A stretch of DNA of 64,000 nucleotides from positions 186,001 to 250,000 of the forward strand of contig NZ_JAAWWP010000001.1 of NCBI RefSeq assembly GCF_012273655.1. Direction: 5' to 3'. Source of the DNA: Streptomyces physcomitrii (GTDB lineage Bacteria; Actinomycetota; Actinomycetes; Streptomycetales; Streptomycetaceae). Both the position numbers and the translations under genes were made by a program. Within the stretch, counting starts at the first letter, position 1. Each line of letters begins with the position of its first letter. The notes under the pieces were generated by a model. That model was not told the origin of the DNA. It searched no databases and worked only from the letters and a program-made list of their open reading frames with translations. Below are positions 48,021 through 56,088 of this stretch, piece after piece.

Positions 48021-48935
48021 GACGCTAAGCCCCCCTCGGTGGTCGCGGCTCCTCGGTTGCTTCGCTCCTGCACGTTTCCCCTCGGTCCTGCACGAGTCCC
48101 CCGCCGTAATACAGTCATGATCGAATCTACTGCGTCCCTCGGTAGCAGCGTGACCAGTTCAGCACCCGCAGCAATGTCGACATCGCCGCCTGGCGTGAAG
48201 CGTTCGTTCGAAAAGTGCCCCGAATGCGGGTTGCGAGGCGAAGTATGCCCGGTATCAATCGGGCGGCCGTGGGGGGCCCGAGGGCCGCGTCAAGCCCCAA
48301 GAGCCGCCATTCCGGCCGGTCGGAAGGGTATTGCCGGCCGGCCGGGCCAACTTTCGGAGCCTCCAGGGAAGTTGGCTCAAAACAGCCGGGGCGCAACCGA
48401 GAAGCACGGTGTGGCACGGCGCGAATCTTTCGGTGGAGGCTCACGCTTCCATGCGCCCCCACTGCGCCGCCGCCCGCCGCGCGGATCTTCACCAAGGACC
48501 CGCCGCCGACACCGCTCCTCCACCGGCGGCGGAGGCCGGGTCGTCACGAAAGCGACGGGTGCCGCCCGCCCGCCGCGACCCGGGAGTGCCGGGCCCCGGG
48601 CGGGGTACGGGTGGGTGCATGGACCACGGGTGAAGCGGAGGGGAGGCCGAGGGAAATCGCCTGTACACCCCAGCCACCATTGCCTTCCGGCGCGGCCTCG
48701 TGCATGCTCCCGAAAACGCCGTATACGGGTCCAGACGGACCTCGCCGGAGAGGAGTGCAGCCGTACCCTTGGGGGTATGGGCCAGGGAAGACGATTCCCG
48801 GACACAGCAGTTCGGCGCTCGTCCGTCCCCGTCCGTACGCTCCGCGTACGGGCCCCGACTCCTTGTACCCGCGCACCTTCACAGTCAGCCCCCGTCAGCC
48901 GCTCCCGACTGAGGACCTTGTAAGCCGAGACTCCG
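48021..48935. other. Long adpA upstream region
   Basis: 915 bases without a supported gene; the open frames here have no family character. Parts are AT-richer than the genome average (48095-48190). As known for adpA in other streptomycetes, a long promoter region with multiple regulator sites (AdpA itself, BldD, gamma-butyrolactone receptor) is expected. I cannot place individual sites by eye. The last 60 bases must hold the promoter of the universal stress gene. Confidence 0.5.
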
Positions 48936-49460
48936 ATGGCCGGTCACGAATCCTTTGAACCAGCGGACCGCAAGCGGCAGCTCGCCGACCACTCCGGTGA
49001 GCCCCTGCCGACAGCGGAACCACGCCATGCCTGCGATCCCGCCTTCCAGCACGGAGTCGTCGTCGGCTTCGACGGCTCGACCTCCAGTGAGCGCGCCCTC
49101 GCCTACGCGATCGGGATGGCGTACCGCTCGGGCTCCGGGCTGATCATCGTCCATGTGGCCAACCGGCTGCCCACCACGGTCTGGGCGGGCTGCGAGCCCC
49201 CCGTCTTCGTGGACGTCCCGGACCACCGCACCGAGGTGCTCGGTCTGGAGCTGGCCTGCGCGGAGTACCTCTCCGAGGTCCCGTGGATCCTGGTCGAGCG
49301 CGGCGGCGACATCTGCCACGAACTGGAGGAGGTCGGCAAGGAGTACGAGGCGGACGCCATCGTCGTCGGCTCCACGCACGGACTGGTCGGCCGCCTCTTC
49401 GGTTCGGTGGCGGGCCGCCTCGCACGGCGTGCGCAGCGGCCCGTCATCACCATCCCCTGA
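48936..49460 (+). CDS. Universal stress protein (UspA family)
   Basis: A 174-residue single-domain Usp. The beta-strand start is VVVGFDGSTSSERALAYAI (about 41-59), and the C-terminal nucleotide-binding loop is VVGSTHGLVGRLFGSVAGRLAR, close to the G-x2-x-G-x9-GS pattern. The 35-residue N-terminal extension is hydrophilic. The start is ATG 48936 without a clear ribosome site. Stand-alone gene, convergent with glmS. Confidence 0.92.
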   Translation: MAGHESFEPADRKRQLADHSGEPLPTAEPRHACDPAFQHGVVVGFDGSTSSERALAYAIGMAYRSGSGLIIVHVANRLPTTVWAGCEPPVFVDVPDHRTEVLGLELACAEYLSEVPWILVERGGDICHELEEVGKEYEADAIVVGSTHGLVGRLFGSVAGRLARRAQRPVITIP

Positions 49461-49490
49461 GCCCGGGGCCGCCCCCGGGCCGCGCGGGTC

Positions 49491-51308
49491 CTACTCCACC
49501 GTCACCGACTTCGCGAGGTTGCGCGGCTTGTCGATGTCCCGGCCCAGGGCGAGCGCCGTGTGGTAGGCGAGGAGCTGGAGCGGGATGCCCATCAGGATCG
49601 GGTCGAGCTCGTCCTCGTTCTTCGGTACGACCACCGTGCTGTCGGCCTTCTCCTGCTTCTGGTGCGCGACCGCGAGGATGCGCCCGCTGCGGGCCTTGAT
49701 CTCCTCCAGGGCGGCGCGGTTCTTCTCCAGGAGGTCGTCGTCGGGGACGATCGCCACGGTCGGCAGGGCCGGCTCGATCAGCGCGAGCGGTCCGTGCTTC
49801 AACTCCGAGGCGGGATAGGCCTCGGCGTGGATGTACGAGACCTCCTTCAGCTTCAGCGAGGCCTCGCGCGCGACCGGGTAGCCGCGCACCCGGCCGATGA
49901 ACATCATCGAGCGGGCCTCGGCGAACTCCTCGGCCAGCGCCTTGATCTCGTCCTCCTGCTCCAGCATCTCGGCGATCTGCGCGGGCAGTCGGCGCAGTCC
50001 CTCGATGATCCGCTTGCCGTCGGCCACCGAGAGGTCGCGGGTGCGGCCGAGGTGCAGGGCGAGCAGCGCGAAGGCGACGGTGGTGTTGGTGAAGCACTTG
50101 GTGGAGACCACGCAGACCTCGGGGCCCGCGTGCACGTACACGCCGCCGTCCGCCTCGCGGGCGATCGCCGAGCCCACCACGTTGACCACGCCGAGCACCC
50201 GGGCGCCCTTGCGCTTGAGCTCCTGCACCGCGGCGAGCACGTCATAGGTCTCGCCGGACTGGGAGACGGCGACGTAGAGGGTGTCGGGGTCGACCACCGG
50301 GTTGCGGTAGCGGAACTCCGAGGCGGGCTCGGCGTCGGCGGGGATGCGGGCCAGCTCCTCGATCATCTGGGCGCCGATCAGGCCCGCGTGGTAGGAGGTA
50401 CCGCAGCCGAGGATCTTGACCCGGCGCACCGCGCGCGCCTCGCGGGCGTCCAGGTTGAGGCCGCCGAGGCGCACCGTGGAGAAGCGGTCGTCGATCCGCC
50501 CGCGCAGCACCCGGTCCACGGCCTCGGCCTGCTCGTGGATCTCCTTGTGCATGTACGTGTCGTGGCCGCCCATGTCGTAGGACTCGGCCTCCCACTCCAC
50601 GGTGGTCGGCGAGGCCGTGGTGCGGGTGCCCTCGGTGGTGTAGGTGCGGAAGTCGTCGGCCTTCAGGGTGGCCATCTCGCCGTCGTCCAGGGTGACGATC
50701 TGGCGGGTGTGGGTGACCAGGGCGGCGACGTCGGAGGCGACGAACATCTCCTTCTCGCCGATGCCGAGGACCACCGGGGAGCCGTTGCGGGCGACCACGA
50801 TGCGGTCGGCGAAGTCGGCGTGCAGCACGGCGATGCCGTAGGTGCCCTCGACCAGGCGCAGCGCCTCGCGGACCCGGTCCTCCAACTCGGCGGCCGAGGA
50901 GCGGGCGATGAGGTGGGTGAGCACCTCGGTGTCGGTCTCGGACTGGAACTCCACGCCCTCGGCGGTCAGCTTGGCGCGCAGGTCGCCCGCGTTGTCGATG
51001 ATGCCGTTGTGGACGACGGCGACCTTGCCCTCGGCGTCCAGGTGCGGGTGGGCGTTCTCGTCGGAGGGGGCGCCGTGGGTGGCCCAGCGGGTGTGGGCGA
51101 TTCCGGTGGTGCCCGCGAACCGCTTGGGGATGCGGGCCTCCAGATCACGTACCCGGCCCTTGGCCTTGATCATCTTCAGGCCCGCGGTCTTGGGTCCGGT
51201 GACGACGACACCGGCGGAGTCGTAGCCGCGGTACTCCAGGCGCTGCAGTCCTTCGAGCAGCAGCGGCGCGACATCGCGCTTGCCGATGTATCCCACAATT
51301 CCGCACAT
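49491..51308 (-). CDS. glmS: Glutamine-fructose-6-phosphate aminotransferase (isomerising)
   Basis: A 605-residue GlmS making glucosamine-6-phosphate from fructose-6-phosphate and glutamine. N-terminal nucleophile Cys2 (MCGIVGYIG) starts the glutaminase domain (1-220, GIAHTRWATHG). Two SIS domains follow (GCGTSYHAG; SQSGETYDVL; SELKHGPLALIE), and the protein ends in DKPRNLAKSVTVE. By neighbourhood this is the glmS2 type near the hexosaminidase gene, tying it to amino-sugar metabolism. The start is ATG 51308; sequence upstream is not part of the protein since Cys must be residue 2. Confidence 0.97.
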   Translation of the reverse strand: MCGIVGYIGKRDVAPLLLEGLQRLEYRGYDSAGVVVTGPKTAGLKMIKAKGRVRDLEARIPKRFAGTTGIAHTRWATHGAPSDENAHPHLDAEGKVAVVHNGIIDNAGDLRAKLTAEGVEFQSETDTEVLTHLIARSSAAELEDRVREALRLVEGTYGIAVLHADFADRIVVARNGSPVVLGIGEKEMFVASDVAALVTHTRQIVTLDDGEMATLKADDFRTYTTEGTRTTASPTTVEWEAESYDMGGHDTYMHKEIHEQAEAVDRVLRGRIDDRFSTVRLGGLNLDAREARAVRRVKILGCGTSYHAGLIGAQMIEELARIPADAEPASEFRYRNPVVDPDTLYVAVSQSGETYDVLAAVQELKRKGARVLGVVNVVGSAIAREADGGVYVHAGPEVCVVSTKCFTNTTVAFALLALHLGRTRDLSVADGKRIIEGLRRLPAQIAEMLEQEDEIKALAEEFAEARSMMFIGRVRGYPVAREASLKLKEVSYIHAEAYPASELKHGPLALIEPALPTVAIVPDDDLLEKNRAALEEIKARSGRILAVAHQKQEKADSTVVVPKNEDELDPILMGIPLQLLAYHTALALGRDIDKPRNLAKSVTVE

Positions 51309-51417
51309 GTTCTCGGGCTCCCCTTGCGGTTCGGTTGCGTACGCGGTGGGCGGTACGCGGCGGGTGGTACGGAGGGCGGCCGGTGCCCGGCAGGGCACGG
51401 TCCGGGTGGCGGTCCGG

Positions 51418-51675
51418 TCAGCCGTAGACGATGCGGCGCAGCTGTCTCAGCGTGAGCTGGGGCGGCGCGACCGCGCGGTAGGCCAGGTCCGCCTCGATCC
51501 GTTCGAAGATCGCCGCGTTGACGAGGCCCTGGCCCCGCAGCTCGCGGTGGCGGCGGCGGACGAAGTCCTCGGCCGTCTCGTCGAAGTACGCGAGGACGTC
51601 CTGGACCACGCGCAGGGCCTCGCCGCGGCTGAGCGGCGTGCTGCGGGTCAGGTGATCGACAAGGTCCTCGTGCAC
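51418..51675 (-). CDS. Small conserved hypothetical protein
   Basis: An 85-residue protein (TRSTPLSRGEALRVVQDVLA, YFDETAEDFVRRRHRELRGQ, QLTLRQLRRIVYG). It is mostly helical and basic towards the end. No function known. It is conserved next to glmS2 in streptomycetes as I recall. The start is GTG 51675 with a weak AGGA. It is 109 bases upstream of glmS on the same strand, so it may be in its operon. Confidence 0.7.
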   Translation of the reverse strand: MHEDLVDHLTRSTPLSRGEALRVVQDVLAYFDETAEDFVRRRHRELRGQGLVNAAIFERIEADLAYRAVAPPQLTLRQLRRIVYG

Positions 51676-51874
51676 GGGACGATCCTGGGGGAGTGGCGGG
51701 CCTTTCGCAAGAATCCTGCCCGATATCGGGCACGTGTCAGGCCCGGACCTCGGCGGAATCCGGCATTCCGGTGACGGGTGCGGGAGGCGCCCCGGGTTCC
51801 AGGCGCCCGATGAGCCGGGTGCCGGTGCCCGGAATCCCCTCGTCGGGCGGGTTCCCGCCGCCGCATCCCGTGTG

Positions 51875-51890
51875 AGTGGTCTTGACCACT
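51875..51890. promoter_or_regulatory. DasR-binding site (dre)
   Basis: AGTGGTCTTGACCACT matches the DasR consensus A(C/G)TGGTCTAGACCA(C/G)T at 15 of 16 positions. It lies 75 bases before the hexosaminidase start. DasR represses chitin and N-acetylglucosamine genes and is released by glucosamine-6-phosphate, which fits both the downstream hexosaminidase and the nearby glmS. Confidence 0.9.
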
Positions 51891-51964
51891 TGGGGGGTGC
51901 GCGATACCGATAGTCCCCGTGCGCTGTTCCCCACCTCCAGGGGCTCCTGCCGAAGGGACCGTTT

Positions 51965-53584
51965 GTGAGACAGCACCCCAGAACCCCCGCCCGCACGCGC
52001 CGCGTCCTCGGCGCGCTCCTCCTCGTCTCGGCGGCCGCCTTCGGCTCCGTCGGCGCCGCCTCCCCGGGGGCGCCGTCCCCGGCCGGGCAGCCGCGCGGCC
52101 TCGACCAGGTGATCCCCGCGCCCTCCTCGGTCGAGGCGGGCGGCGCGCCCTACCGGCTGACCGGCGACACCCGGATCCGGGTCACCGGCGGCAAGGGCGC
52201 CCAGGGCGTCGGCGGCTACCTCGCCGGGCTGCTGCGGCCCGCCACCGGCCTGGACCTGCCGCTGACCGGGCGCGGGGGCGGCGACGGCATCCGCCTGGAG
52301 CTGAGCCCCGGCGCACGCGAACTCGGCGACGAGGGCTACCGGTTGACCAGTGGCCGCTCCGCCGTGACCATCACCGCCCGCAAGTCCGCCGGGCTCTTCC
52401 ACGGCGTGCAGACCCTGCGCCAGCTGCTGCCCACCGCCGTCGAGCGGCGCACCGCCCAGCGCGGGCCCTGGCTGGTCGCGGGCGGCACCATCGAGGACGT
52501 GCCGCGCTACGCGCACCGGGCCGTGATGCTCGACGTCTCCCGGCACTTCTTCACCGTGGACCAGGTCAAGCGCTATATCGACCAGGCCGCCATGTACAAG
52601 ATCAACAAGCTGCATCTGCACCTCTCCGACGACCAGGGCTGGCGGATCGCCGTCGACTCCTGGCCCCGGCTCGCCGAGTACGGCGGCTCCACCCAGGTCG
52701 GCGGCGGCGAGGGCGGCCACTACACCAAGGACCAGTACCGGGACCTGGTCGCCTACGCGGCCTCCCGGCAGCTGCAGGTGATCCCGGAGATCGACATGCC
52801 GGGCCACACCAACGCCGCCCTCGCCTCCTACGCCGAGCTGAACTGCGACGGCGTCGCGCCCCCGCTGTACACCGGCACCGAGGTCGGCTTCAGCTCGCTG
52901 TGCGCCGGCAAGGACGTGACGTACGACTTCGTGGACGACGTGATCCGGGAGATCGCCGAGCTGACCCCCGGCGACACGATCCACATCGGCGGCGACGAGG
53001 CGCACTCCACCAGCCACGAGGACTACACGGCCTTCATGGACAAGGTGCAGCCGGTGGTCGCCAAGTACGGCAAGAAGGTCTACGGCTGGCACCAGCTGGC
53101 GGGCGCGACCCCGGCGAAGGGTGCCACCCTCCAGTACTGGGGCTACGACGCCACCGGGGCGCAGGAGCGGCAGCAGGTGGTGGACGCGGCGAAGAACGGC
53201 GCCAAGGTGGTGCTCTCCCCGGCCGACCGGGCCTACCTCGACATGAAGTACACCGAGGACACCCCGCTCGGCCTGTCCTGGGCGGGCCTGGTCGAGGTCC
53301 GGCGCTCCTACGACTGGGACCCGGGCAGCTACCTCGAAGGGCTGCCCGCCGAGGCGGTCGCCGGGGTCGAGGCGCCGCTGTGGACCGAGACCCTGTCCAC
53401 CTCGGACCACCTGGAGTACATGGCCTTCCCGCGGCTGCCCGGCATCGCCGAGCTGGGCTGGTCCTCCGCCGAGAGCCACGACTGGGAGGCGTACCGGCAG
53501 CGCCTGGCCGCCGAGGGCCCGCGCTGGGACGAGCTGGGCATCGACTACTACAAGTCCCCGCAGGTGCCCTGGCCCAGCAGCTGA
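51965..53584 (+). CDS. Secreted beta-N-acetylhexosaminidase (GH20)
   Basis: A 539-residue exported enzyme releasing GlcNAc from chitobiose and chitin fragments. Signal peptide about 1-32 (VLGALLLVSAAAFGSVGAA). The GH20b domain spans about 47-175, and the catalytic TIM barrel about 180-525 with LHLHLSDDQGWRI, PEIDMPGH and the catalytic pair Asp344-Glu345 in HIGGDEAH. Trp-rich C-terminal blocks (QYWGY, APLWTETL) follow. The start is GTG 51965. Controlled by the dre site 75 bases upstream. Ends before a perfect 20-bp hairpin. Confidence 0.95.
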   Translation: MRQHPRTPARTRRVLGALLLVSAAAFGSVGAASPGAPSPAGQPRGLDQVIPAPSSVEAGGAPYRLTGDTRIRVTGGKGAQGVGGYLAGLLRPATGLDLPLTGRGGGDGIRLELSPGARELGDEGYRLTSGRSAVTITARKSAGLFHGVQTLRQLLPTAVERRTAQRGPWLVAGGTIEDVPRYAHRAVMLDVSRHFFTVDQVKRYIDQAAMYKINKLHLHLSDDQGWRIAVDSWPRLAEYGGSTQVGGGEGGHYTKDQYRDLVAYAASRQLQVIPEIDMPGHTNAALASYAELNCDGVAPPLYTGTEVGFSSLCAGKDVTYDFVDDVIREIAELTPGDTIHIGGDEAHSTSHEDYTAFMDKVQPVVAKYGKKVYGWHQLAGATPAKGATLQYWGYDATGAQERQQVVDAAKNGAKVVLSPADRAYLDMKYTEDTPLGLSWAGLVEVRRSYDWDPGSYLEGLPAEAVAGVEAPLWTETLSTSDHLEYMAFPRLPGIAELGWSSAESHDWEAYRQRLAAEGPRWDELGIDYYKSPQVPWPSS

Positions 53585-53611
53585 GTCCGGACCCCGCGGC
53601 CGCCGCCCGCA

Positions 53612-53660
53612 CACGACCGAGACGCCCCGGAGGACCGTACTCCGGGGCGTCTCGGTCGTG
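53612..53660 (+). terminator. Perfect 20-bp hairpin after the hexosaminidase gene
   Basis: Arms 53612-53631 (starting CACGACCGAGACGCC) and 53641-53660, with a 9-base loop, 28 bases after the stop codon. Confidence 0.9.
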
Positions 53661-53711
53661 GCCGTCCTGAGCCGCGCTCTCCGGCGGGAGAGGAGCGGCC
53701 TAGCAACAAAG

Positions 53712-53730
53712 TCAGGTTAGCCTAACCTAA
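53712..53730 (-). promoter_or_regulatory. Orphan iron box between two gene ends
   Basis: TTAGGTTAGGCTAACCTGA on the minus strand, 18 of 19 identical to the DmdR/IdeR consensus. It stands 65 bases past the 3' end of desF and just beyond the hexosaminidase terminator. No start codon lies downstream in either direction before other genes end. In S. coelicolor the desABCD operon starts here. See findings. Confidence 0.92.
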
Positions 53731-53794
53731 GTCGTGTGGCCAGTGGGGCGGGCGGTCCGGTGTGCCGGACGGGGCGGGAGGGGCCGCCCCGCCC

Positions 53795-54634
53795 TCACTC
53801 GGCGGCCTCCCGCAGCTGCTCCTCGCTGAGGCCGCGGCGCCAGTAGCCGACGAAGGCCACCCGCCGCCGGTCGATGCCGAAGCCGCGCACCAGCTGCCGC
53901 CGCAGCGCCTTCACGCTGCCGGACTCGCCCGCGATCCAGGCGTACGGGGCCGCGCAGTCGGGCAGCCCGGCGGCCACCGCCTCGGCCGCCGACGGTGCGC
54001 CCGACTCCCGTACCAGCCAGGTGAGTTCGGCCTCGGGGCCGTGGTCGAGGGGCAGCCGGTCCGCCTCCCGGGCGACCTCCAGCCAGGCCCGCACCCGGGT
54101 GCCGGCGGGCAGCGACTCCAGGATGGCCGCGGCGGCGGGCAGCGCCGTCTCGTCCGCGTAGAGCACCACCAGGTCGGCGTCCCCGGGCGGCCGGAAGCGC
54201 ACGCCCAGGTTGTCGGCGCGGCGCGGGCCGAGGAGCAGCGCCCGGTCGCCGGGCTCGGCGCGCGCCGCCCAGCGCGAGGCGGGCCCGCCGTCACCGTGCA
54301 GCGCGAAGTCGATGTCCACCTCCCCGCCGTCCGGCCCGGGCCGCTGGGCGCGCAGGGTGTACGAGCGCATCACCGCCCGTACGGATTCCGGGAGTTCACG
54401 CCAGGCGGCGAACCAGGTCGACTCGCCCAGGTCCGCCGGGAGCACCGGGACCCGCTGCCCCGGGTGCGGCAGGAACAGCGAGGCGCTCTGGTCGCGGCCA
54501 CCGGAGTCCAGGCCGGTCAGCTCCCGGCCGCCGAAGGTCACGCGCCGCATCCCGGCGCTGAGTTCCCGGGTGCGCACCACCCGTACCGCGAAGAAGTCGA
54601 AGGCGCGTACGGGGGTCTCGGCGGTGGTGGTCAT
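53795..54634 (-). CDS. desF: Siderophore-interacting protein (DesF-like ferric reductase)
   Basis: A 279-residue flavin reductase of the SIP/ViuB family, releasing iron from ferrioxamines in the cytoplasm. FAD motif RSYTLR (about 91-96), N-terminal barrel with MRRVTFGGREL, and C-terminal part with LVVLYADETALPAAAAIL, AGESGSVKALRRQLV and VAFVGYWRRGLSEEQL. The start is ATG 54634 with GAGGAG upstream. It lies 82 bases downstream of the binding lipoprotein gene, same strand. Together they form the uptake half of the desferrioxamine locus. Confidence 0.92.
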   Translation of the reverse strand: MTTTAETPVRAFDFFAVRVVRTRELSAGMRRVTFGGRELTGLDSGGRDQSASLFLPHPGQRVPVLPADLGESTWFAAWRELPESVRAVMRSYTLRAQRPGPDGGEVDIDFALHGDGGPASRWAARAEPGDRALLLGPRRADNLGVRFRPPGDADLVVLYADETALPAAAAILESLPAGTRVRAWLEVAREADRLPLDHGPEAELTWLVRESGAPSAAEAVAAGLPDCAAPYAWIAGESGSVKALRRQLVRGFGIDRRRVAFVGYWRRGLSEEQLREAAE

Positions 54635-54716
54635 CGCGCTGGCTCCTCGGTCCTGCGGGGCGGCCTGGGGCGGGGCGGGGGCCCGGGAGGCGCCGCACCG
54701 CGTCCCGGGCGGTCGG

Positions 54717-55772
54717 TCAGCTGACCTTCTCGGCCTTCTCGATGGCCTCGGCGAGGTCCTCCAGGATCGGGGCGGTCTTCGCGTACGAGTAGACCGGCTC
54801 GGTGACGCGCGGGATGACCTGGTCCGCCTTGACGGCGGGCAGCTGCTTCCAGGTCGGCTTGGTCAGGCTCGCGGGCTGGAGGGCCGAGGTGCGGTTGTCC
54901 ATCATGATCACGTCGGCCGGGTACTTGTCGACGTTCTCCCAGCTCAGGTTCTCGAACCAGCCGCCGCTCTCCTTCTTGGCGGACTCCGGCGGCTCGACCA
55001 GCTTCACCCCGAGGGACTTGAAGAACTCCAGGTCGGGGGAGAGGTTCGAGCCGGAGACATAGAAGATCTCCTGGCTCGCGGAGCCGACCAGGACCTTGAT
55101 CTCCGGGCGGGACTTCGCGGCCTTGCGCAGCCGCTCCGCCGCGTCCTCGAAGCGCTTCTTGGCGTCGGTGACCTTCTTGGCCTTCACCTCCGCGCCGAGC
55201 GAGGCGGCCAGGGCCAGCATCCGGGCCAGCGGCTGGGGGAGCTCGCGGTCGTACATGCTGATGCCGACGCTGTCGGCCAGCGGGAGGATCTTGTCCTTGG
55301 ACTCCTCGGGTACGTACCAGAGGGTGCCCTTGGCGTCGAGCACCCCGGAGACCAGCAGATCCGGTTCGAGGCTCGCGTACTTCTCTACGCTGAACTGGCC
55401 CCACTCGTTGCCGAGGACGGTGACCTTGTCGATGTCGAGGTCGCCGGCCTGCACATCGGGCTTGCCGTCCTTGGTCCTCGTCGGGCCGAAGACGCCCTTG
55501 ACCTCGATGCCGTAGTCGAACAGCGCGGCGGCGACACCGGTGAAGGCGACGATGTTCTTCGGCGCGGAGTCCTTCCGGATCTTCTTGCCGCGGTCGTCCT
55601 GGAACGACCAGGCGCCCCCGCCGTCCGAGCCGCCCTTGCCCTCCTGGTCCGCGTCGCCGTCCCCGCAGGCGGTCAGCAGGGCGCCGAGGCCGAGGGCACC
55701 CCCGGCGGCGAGCACGCTGCGCCGCGAGGCCGGGCCGCCGGCGGACAGGAAGGAGGGGCGTGAAGAAGGCAT
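54717..55772 (-). CDS. desE: Ferric-siderophore-binding lipoprotein (DesE-like)
   Basis: A 351-residue ABC transporter binding protein of the FhuD/BtuF class. Tat-like signal (RRSVLAAGG) and lipobox LLTAC with Cys36. The mature part has IVAFTGVAAALFDYGIEVKG, YASLEPDLLVSGVLDAKGT and FYVSGSNLSPDLEFFKSLGV. The ortholog DesE binds ferrioxamine; neighbourhood with desF supports the same role. An iron box lies 50 bases upstream. The start is ATG 55772 with a weak ribosome site. No permease or ATPase genes are in the window. Confidence 0.92.
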   Translation of the reverse strand: MPSSRPSFLSAGGPASRRSVLAAGGALGLGALLTACGDGDADQEGKGGSDGGGAWSFQDDRGKKIRKDSAPKNIVAFTGVAAALFDYGIEVKGVFGPTRTKDGKPDVQAGDLDIDKVTVLGNEWGQFSVEKYASLEPDLLVSGVLDAKGTLWYVPEESKDKILPLADSVGISMYDRELPQPLARMLALAASLGAEVKAKKVTDAKKRFEDAAERLRKAAKSRPEIKVLVGSASQEIFYVSGSNLSPDLEFFKSLGVKLVEPPESAKKESGGWFENLSWENVDKYPADVIMMDNRTSALQPASLTKPTWKQLPAVKADQVIPRVTEPVYSYAKTAPILEDLAEAIEKAEKVS

Positions 55773-55821
55773 GGCTGAACTGCTTTCAGGAGGCGCGGCC
55801 GAAAACCGCTCCGGGAGGGAA

Positions 55822-55840
55822 CGGGCTTAGGCTAACCTAA
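55822..55840 (-). promoter_or_regulatory. Iron box upstream of desE
   Basis: CGGGCTTAGGCTAACCTAA (plus strand) has the last 14 consensus positions exact (TTAGGCTAACCTAA) and 15 of 19 overall. Placed 50 bases before the desE start, as expected for DmdR repression. Confidence 0.88.
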
Positions 55841-56088
55841 CTTCCCGCCCTGTCGAGAGGCCCCGGCCCGGGTGTGCGACGGCGCACACCGCCCGCCCGC
55901 GCCCCGCGCGTCTGCCGCCCGGCCGCCCGCCCGGCCCCCCGGAGCAGGCCCGCGACCGGCGTCCGCGCACCGGACGCGGCGGCCCTGCGCCGCCCGGCCG
56001 AAGGACGGTTCGCCAAGTCGGCCCGCCCCGGCGGCAGTTGCCCGAGTCCGCCTGGACCAGGGGCGGTTCAGGCGGACCTCGGGTGCGG
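55841..56088. other. GC-rich spacer between desE and the flavoprotein gene
   Basis: Very GC-rich, no gene and no clear hairpin with a loop. Presumably carries the 3' end of the leftward flavoprotein transcript. Confidence 0.4.

Noticed and set aside
48127..48495. 122-codon minus-strand ORF upstream of adpA
   Set aside because: No family character or ribosome site; lies in the expected long adpA promoter region.
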